Made by a program: the position numbers and the translations under genes
Shown here: positions 57,596-64,000 of the stretch, piece by piece
Position numbering within the stretch: the first letter of the stretch is position 1
Layout of the letters: each line of letters begins with the position of its first letter
Assembly: GCF_026210795.1 (NCBI RefSeq)
Contig: NC_089432.1
Span: 2,170,001 to 2,234,000, forward strand
DNA: 64,000 nt
Direction of reading: 5' to 3'
Origin: Rhizophagus irregularis
Taxonomy: Eukaryota; Glomeromycota; Glomeromycetes; Glomerales; Glomeraceae
The notes under the pieces: generated by a model
Database searches by the model: none
Told to the model about the DNA's origin: nothing
The model's input: the letters and a program-made list of their open reading frames with translations, nothing else

Positions 57596-59777
57596 TTACA
57601 ATAAATTATTGATTTTTCCCTGAAGCTTATTTAAATTATTCCTTGCTAACAAATTTCCTTGTTTGGCAGATTTTTCATACCAATATATCGCTTTATCTAT
57701 ATCTTTTGAAATTCCATCTCCTGCTTCATACATTAAAGCAAGATTATTTTGTGCTATATCATGTCCTAAATTTGCAGCATTTTGATATAATTCAAAAGCT
57801 TTATTATAATCTATTTCAACACCATGTCCATTTTTATAATAATAACCAAGATTACATATTGCCAATAAGTTTCCATTATTTGCAGCTTTTTCATACCAAT
57901 AAAAAGCCTTTTCAAAATCTCTTTTAACAACTATTCCATTTTCATAGCAATAACCAAGATTTAATTGGCCATATGATAAATTTTTATTAGCCACTTTTTC
58001 ATAATATTCAAAAGCTAATTTATCGTTTTTCATAGTTCCATATCCAAATTCATAACAATGACCAATAAAATATTGTGCTAAAATATGATCTTTTTCTGAT
58101 ACATCAATAAACAAATTAAATGCTTTCTCAATATTTTCATTATTTTCATTTGTTATGATTCCATAATAATTAAAATATCCAAGAATAAAAATAGAATTAG
58201 AACTATTTTGATTATTTAATAACCAACTATAAAATTCTTGTGAATTTATATTATGATTATAAAAATATTCAATAACTCGTTTTTGTGATTCCCGTCCAAA
58301 TCCTTTAATATTTAATTCAGTAATAAAGTCATTTATTTCATCAGCTATCATGCTAAAATCTTTTTCAGTTGAATGATTTTCTTGTTTACTTGATATTGCC
58401 ATAGAATCAATTTCTTTTGTATTCATTTTATTAAAATTTTGAATAAGTTGAGATAAATCTCCTTGCAATTCTGAATTATTACTGCTTAAAGAAGTCTCAT
58501 TAAGTTCTAGTTCATTTGTTATTTGATGATCTTCTACTATTTCTACTATTACATCTTTTTTTGTAATTATTGCATTTAGCCAATCAACTACTTGATATAT
58601 AGTTGGACGATTATCTGGTTCCCCATCCCAACATTCTAAAAAAAAAATTAATAATATTCAAATTATAAAAATTCAAAACATAAAATTATTACTTACTGGT
58701 ATAAATTTTAACATATTCATCAGGTGTATCAGGAACAACAGTTTCTCTATGGCCTTGTGAAATATCCAAAGCTAAACCAATGTCATATTGTTCACCTTCA
58801 ACATAAAAAGGAGGTTGACCGCTGGATATCTCCCATAGTAATACGCCTAAACTATAAATATCGCTTTTTTCATTCAATGAATACATTTGTGTTGATTGGT
58901 TATTATTTCTTCGTCTATTAAAACTTTTTGGGTCGACGTAAGGAACTATCCCAAATAATTTAGATTGAAAATTTGATGATGCTCCAATTCTTTTGGATAA
59001 TCCAAAATCCGCTAATTTAATTGTGTTATTACGTACAAGTATATTACAGGAGTGCTATTAATAAACGTATATTCAGATAAGTAATACAGTATAGTATCAT
59101 TAATAATCGAATAATGTAAAATAAATTACCAAATCATGATGCACTATTCCTTCGTTATGTAAGCATGATACAGCGCAAGATAACTGGTATGCCATTTTAT
59201 ATTTGTCGTCCCAAGAAAGTTTGGTAAAGTTTTCCTTCAAATAACATCGAAGACTACCACCGTCGGCGTACTCCATTACTAACCAATAATTATTATGATT
59301 ATCTAATGAAAAAAAATCATTAAAATGCATTTCTTTGAATTTTGCGATTAACAAGAATATCATATTTATTAAAGATAACTTCGGCCAATAATACCTGTCT
59401 CGAGTTTTGTTATCCCATAGCAACGAATAATGTTATCATGAAAATCAACTTCTCGTTGAATTTTTAACTAAAATAAAATTCAAATATTTAAATAAGTATA
59501 ATAAATAAATATAATCATAAATAAAAAAAAATGTATTATATCGAATTACCTCACAAACAATTTCTTTCACGGTGACGTTATCAAGACTAAAAAAAGATTT
59601 TAACGCAAATTGTTTTTCTGATTTTTTCCAATTTGCACGATATACTTTTCCGAAACCTCCGGTACCAATATGTTGAATATTATTAAATTGCTGGTATTCA
59701 TAAAATTTAAAATATTCTTTATCAACAGCTTCCTCAATCCAATTGACCCATTCATTTGTATACTCGGTATCTTGCAT
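57596..59777 (-). CDS. TKL-like protein kinase with about five Sel1 repeats (623 aa), HHD catalytic loop
   Basis: Exons (minus) 59777-59550, 59467-59395, 59302-59130, 59054-58697 and 58635-57596 join without a break (1872 nt). Gly loop IGTGGFGKV 37-45, ATP Lys60, catalytic loop VHHDL with D157 and N162, DFG D174, [20 protein letters not shown]. The HRD Arg is replaced by His, which may alter activation-loop control without abolishing catalysis (inference). The C-terminal part from about residue 445 has some five Sel1-type repeats, much more diverged from one another (YYEKVANKN, YWYEKAANNG, LYQNAANLG, YWYEKSAKQG) than in the neighbours, so this tail is older. A fragment of this gene's exon 1 is copied at 5716-5904. 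Confidence 0.92.
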
Positions 59778-60201
59778 TTTGATATTATCAAATGTTATTG
59801 AACGTATTGAATAATTATAAGTTAACAGTGAAGTTAGAAAAAAATAAAAAGTAAAAATTTTATTGTATGCCTATTTTATGTTTTTTTTCTCCGATGATAG
59901 TCGTACAAGCGTACGGCGTGATTTAGTATTACCTGCTACCAAACAAAAAAACCAGTAGATCTCACCTACGCAGAAATTTTCACTTATATAATGACGTTAT
60001 CAAGAATTTTTTTTTAAAAAAAAATTACTATAAATTGTAGCTATATATATTTTTCCTTTATTAGTATTACAAAAAATTAACAAATAATCAATCGTAATTT
60101 TACCACAAAAGCAGTACGTCAATAAAGGGTTACCCAATCATATCCTAATTATTTATGATTCTTAATTTAACTTTTTAATTAAAATCTATACTAACTATTT
60201 A
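59778..60201. other. Upstream region of the 59.8-kb kinase
   Basis: AT-rich, no gene seen; presumed promoter. Confidence 0.4.
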
Positions 60202-60435
60202 AGGACCCAGAAATATATATAAAAGGGTCAGGTTTGAGTTTGCATATTTTGTACTAAAAAAATCATGAAAATCTTTCCTTTATTAGATAATTTTTGATAA
60301 TGCCGGTCAGAATTTTATTTCTTATTATAGTAACTGGCTAACATTATCATAATTCCGGCCCTGAAAAAATGCTTACAGCTCATAGTAAAAAAATTTTTTC
60401 GTCACCTGACCCCTATATATATATTTCTAGGTCCT
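60202..60435. mobile_element. 234-bp MITE with 8-bp target duplication (hAT-like)
   Basis: Ends AGGACCCAGAAATATATATA...GGGTCAGGT and the inverted complement (AGGACCTAGAAATATATATA on the other strand). ACTATTTA is duplicated exactly at 60194-60201 and 60436-60443. No coding capacity. Confidence 0.88.
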
Positions 60436-60644
60436 ACTATTTACGTCCCTACACAAAAGATACTTTATTGACCACCTTACCACTTCCTTTTATTCTTCTT
60501 TTTCTTCGACTTAACGTTTTCTTTCCCTTTCCTACCCCATTAGCCCCTTCATTTGTTACATTCACTATCACTCTCATTACTACTCCTCTTTGCTACTTTG
60601 CTTTTGTCTGACTTTTCCGTCACCTGAAATCTCTTCTTTTTTAA

Positions 60645-60808
60645 TTTCGGTGAAACAGGTTTCGGCGAAATAGACATTCGGCAAAATGTCTTCGGCGAAA
60701 TTGGTTTCGGCGAAATGTCCCTTCGGTGGAATGGCCCTTTGGCGAAACCTTCAGTGAAACATCCCTTCGGCGAAATGGCTTCGGCGAAATGGCTTTCGGC
60801 AAAATGTC
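60645..60808 (+). repeat. TTCGGCGAAATG minisatellite
   Basis: About ten imperfect units of 12-20 bp around TTTCGGCGAAATG, several with the internal palindrome TTCGGCGAA. GC-rich against the flanks. Confidence 0.8.
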
Positions 60809-62146
60809 CTGATACCGAAGATCTGTTATATTATAAGATTCGTTATATCAAAATTCGGTATAAGAAAAGTTGGCTGTAAAATCTATGCATCATACATGGT
60901 TGACAAATCAGAACAAAGAGCTTTCATTGCCATCAACTATTTTCCTCCAAGCTTCTTTTGGAATCCTATAAAAAAATTCGGGAAAAAGCACTGACAAATG
61001 ATAGTTTTTATTCCGAAGAAACTCAGACACTTGATCATTTTTCTGAAAAATTTTTTATAAGGTCACTTCTCTTAGATATTGCGAATATATTGTTTGATCA
61101 AATGAATTAATGTACTGTACGATCTCTAGTTAAAGTTTTCTTCCAAACAACTGTCACTAATATTGTTCTCACTAAATAATCAAATTTTTTATCAAGACAA
61201 TTAATCATCTTGAGAAAGTGGTGAAACGAAATTACTGTTACTTTTATATTATTTTGTCATTGTTTCTATAAATATATACCGTTAGAATTCTGGGCTCAAT
61301 AAGACGCAATATTATAAAAATTCTTGTGCATAAAATTTGTTTAATTTTAATTTCTTTAGTTGAATTTTCTAAAATACCCTAGAAAAGCATGATCATGATC
61401 AAAATTAATAAATACATTTATTATACATATAACATAATGAATACAATGATCAGAACGGATTTTTTTTTATTTGTCTTATCTGTACACTTGTATTACTAGT
61501 TCTTATTGAATAATTATCGTTAAATCATTTGGCCGGTATGATCTTTTAAGAATTTTTTTAATTTGTTCAACGCGCTTTATTGATAGTAGTGAAGAACGAG
61601 TCACTACTGCGAATAATTACAACTTATTAATGCATATTTTTATATAAATTATTTTTAAAAATTCTTGTGTTACTTCGGAAAAGACCAGTTAATAACCGTG
61701 ACCGTTGCCATTATCAGTATTAATTTAATGATAATAAAAAATGTTATGATTATAAACTAACCTGATTAATAAAATTATAATATCCATCGATTTAAACTGG
61801 GTTAAACCGTTTGAATATCTCCAAGATCTCTGTGTAACTTTATAAATTCACATGAACACGTGAGACTTCGATCTTCAAAATGAATTGCAAATTTATCTTT
61901 CTTGTCATGTACGACATACTATCTTATACGACCTATATTATGTGACATATACGTTGTATAAGATCATAGCACCTGATCGTATAAGAACGATACATTTGCA
62001 TCTGTGATACGTAACAATTAATAAAAGGCTGAAAATGATCGACAAGTGACTGTTTTGGTAATAAAAGCCAATACTGTGAATACAAAATTTTTTTCACAGA
62101 TATATTGTTACTAAAGCATAAGTCTTCTAACTTCTGCAATTTCAAG
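60809..62146. other. Intergenic, upstream duplicated region of the 62.1-kb kinase copy
   Basis: No gene. 61275-61480 is similar to 56985-57140; 61676-61800 to 50960-51115; 62037-62146 to the promoter at 53811-53909. Confidence 0.5.
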
Positions 62147-62868
62147 ATGTCTGGATCTTTTACACCTACAATAGTTACCAGAAATTCATATAATGAATAT
62201 ATTAATTGGATTGAAGAAGCTATTACGAAACAATACTTTAAATACTATGAATATAATAATTTTAACAACATTGAAGAAGGAAGCTTCGGAACAGTCTACC
62301 GTGAAAACTGGAAAAATGCTTCAAGTTATATAGCGTTAAATCTTTTTTTAATTTAAACAATGTTACAATTAAAGAAATTGTTAATGAGGTAATAATAACG
62401 TAATATAAGTAGCTAATTTAGGAAATTGCTATTGGAATGGAGACAGAACTGATGTCGATAAAAAGAAGGCATTTGAATCATATCAAAAGGCAGCAAACTT
62501 AGATGATGCTAATGGAATATTTAATTTAGGATATTGTTACCAATATGGAATTGGAACTGATGTTAATAAAAAAAGGGCATTTGAATTATTTCAAAAGGCT
62601 TCAAATTTAGGAGATTCATCTGGAATATGTGGTTTAGGATATTATTATGATAATTGAATTGGAGCTGATATCAATAATAAAAGAGCATTTGAATTATATC
62701 AAAATGCAGCAGATTTAGGAAATAGTATTGCTCAATATAATCTTGCTTTAATGTATGAATATGATATTGGAATTGATAAAAATAAGGATCTAACACTATA
62801 TTAGCTTAAAAAATCTGCAGAGCAAGGAGACAGTATATTGCTCAGAAGAGACTAAAGAAATTTAAATA
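62147..62868 (+). pseudogene. Kinase-Sel1 deletion chimera
   Basis: ATG 62147 opens a copy of kinase exon 1 (MSGSFTPTIVTRNSYNEYIN, close to the 53.9-kb gene). The glycine loop has lost residues ([12 protein letters not shown]), one missing A after YIALN shifts the frame and removes the ATP-binding Lys. After the donor GAG/GTAATAATAACG only about 20 bp of intron 1 remain. The sequence then jumps straight into Sel1 repeats (NLGNCYWNGDRTDVDKKKAF onward), so exons 2-4 and the start of exon 5 are deleted. The Sel1 part has in-frame stops (YYYDN-stop-IGAD, LTLY-stop-LKKSAEQ). Not functional. Confidence 0.88.
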
Positions 62869-64000
62869 GTATGTTTATTAATTCAATTTATAAGACTTTT
62901 GTAATTAATATATTGATGTCTTTTTAAGAAATAATATTTTATTTTATTTTATTTTGACTAATAAAGTTTACAGTTTATTTGATGATAATATCAAATAAAA
63001 GTAATGATTAAATAAGTTCCAAAATAATTAACATTATACTTTATACATGCAGAATTAGGAATATTAACTGTCAGTTTCAAGTTTAAAACCATGGTTTTCA
63101 ATCAAAACAAAACTGACCTCAAAACTGACTGATAAAAACTGAACTGCAAAATTGATCTACAAAACTGAATAAAAGTATAACTTTGTTTAATCATGTTCTT
63201 TGAATTTACTTGATTTTCTTTACAATGGTAATACAGATCATGTGATTTTTTGGTGATGCAACCAATCACAAAATCAACACACTTAACGACCATAAAAGCA
63301 GGATTTGTTTCCTGATTTGTGCACATGACCCGGATGATTATTTTAAACTTTTTTATTGATCTATCAAACAATCAAACAACACCACCTTTTCTTTCTTTTA
63401 CCAAATTTATATAACTAAAAAAATTTGTCTGACGTTTGGATTAGTCTCTGTATCAGTAATTTGAATTGTGTAACTTGAAATAATTAAACCCCGTGACATG
63501 CCTCCGCTTGATCTATTTATTGTCAATAACTGTGTGCATTCCAATCAACTAATCCGATTTCAGTTAATAAAATATTACCTTAATCGGAATTTTTTTTTTG
63601 ATTCCCGTTAAATAATCCCTATTATTTTTTTTCGATCTTTTTTTTTAGACCGTATTGTTATTTTTCTTTAAAAAAATTTTTTTTTCACTCTTTTTGGATC
63701 GGATTATTGTCCTTTTTTTCAGAATTTTTTTTCGTACTTATTTTTTATTTTCGTACTTATTTTTTATTTTTGGATTCCTTTTTTCGGAAATTTCCCTTTT
63801 TTTTAAACTGATTTCTTTCTTTATACTTTTTCTTCCCCCAAATTTTTTTTAAATTCATTTTATTATTAAATAAAAAATAAAATATTATATTAAATATATT
63901 TACAAAATTATTATTTTTTTTTAAAAAAATCAATATAACATATGGGAAAATTGACCGACGTTGATGGAAAGATGAGTAAGATTTTTTAAATTAAATTGAA
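62869..64000. other. Intergenic to window end, no gene seen
   Basis: AT-rich; 63590-63860 is a T-rich low-complexity tract. A Cys/His-containing open stretch on the minus strand (63371-63102) shows no family and is probably chance. Confidence 0.45.

Noticed and set aside
55529-57927. Open frames antisense to the Sel1 repeats
   Set aside because: Shadows of the repeat-encoding exons at 55.3-56 kb and 57.6-58.4 kb.
63102-63371. Minus-strand 89-codon Cys-containing frame
   Set aside because: No recognisable family or promoter; composition does not rise above chance.
1-64000. tRNA, rRNA or other structured RNA genes
   Set aside because: No cloverleaf with A and B boxes and no rRNA-like conserved block was found by eye; a covariance-model scan would be needed to exclude them fully.

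Overview
The window looks like a repeat-rich stretch of a very AT-rich fungal nuclear genome, most probably an arbuscular mycorrhizal fungus of the Glomeromycotina (Rhizophagus-like). The grounds are intron-containing genes with short GT-AG introns, a cluster of tyrosine-kinase-like (TKL) kinases carrying Sel1-repeat tails, RNF213-like and propeller/ion-transport-like gene families known to me as expanded in these fungi, a linker histone H1, short secreted proteins and several DNA transposon families. Species assignment and most family names rest on recognition of motifs by eye; no database search was possible.

Layout. 0-12 kb: one small glycine/alanine-rich gene (775-1197, minus), an orphan kinase N-lobe remnant (5716-5904), a decayed multi-exon gene (6620-9251, minus), a 1-kb pyrimidine-rich tandem array (9890-10885) and an unidentified GC-richer patch. 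12-18 kb: a complete Mutator-like element (12583-16476) with perfect 128-bp terminal inverted repeats, a 9-bp target duplication and an unbroken six-exon transposase (996 aa). It sits between decaying KH-domain genes; a 33-bp telomere-like tract follows at 17.8 kb. 18-25 kb: a GC-richer 331-codon frame flanked by direct repeats, a tail-anchored protein with an 18-bp minisatellite N-terminus and a possible Tse2-type ADP-ribosyltransferase fold, and a pogo/Tigger (DDE_1) transposase remnant.

25-31 kb: two adjacent giant foldback elements (2.06 and 3.62 kb), each with TATGGC termini and a 6-bp target duplication. A 319-bp relative lies at 50.4 kb. I could not place this family among elements I know, and it is the most novel-looking content here. 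31-35 kb: a secreted-protein gene split by an 826-bp hAT-like element with an 8-bp target duplication, and a 55-aa secreted-protein candidate.

36-43 kb (minus): an RNF213-like E3 ligase fragment with many frameshifts and stops, directly downstream of and in frame with a broken kinase. 43.5 kb: linker histone H1 with a truncated basic tail. 45-63 kb: the kinase-Sel1 cluster. Two genes are intact (45429-48403, 877 aa; 57596-59777, 623 aa), one is frameshifted in its last repeats (53910-56216), and one is a deletion chimera (62147-62868). All intact members share the same five-exon structure and phases. The upstream regions of the 53.9-kb and 62.1-kb copies are homologous, so the cluster grew by segmental duplication and is being remodelled by MITEs and deletions. 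The kinases probably act in cytoplasmic signalling, with Sel1 repeats as protein-binding scaffolds; this is inference from the families.
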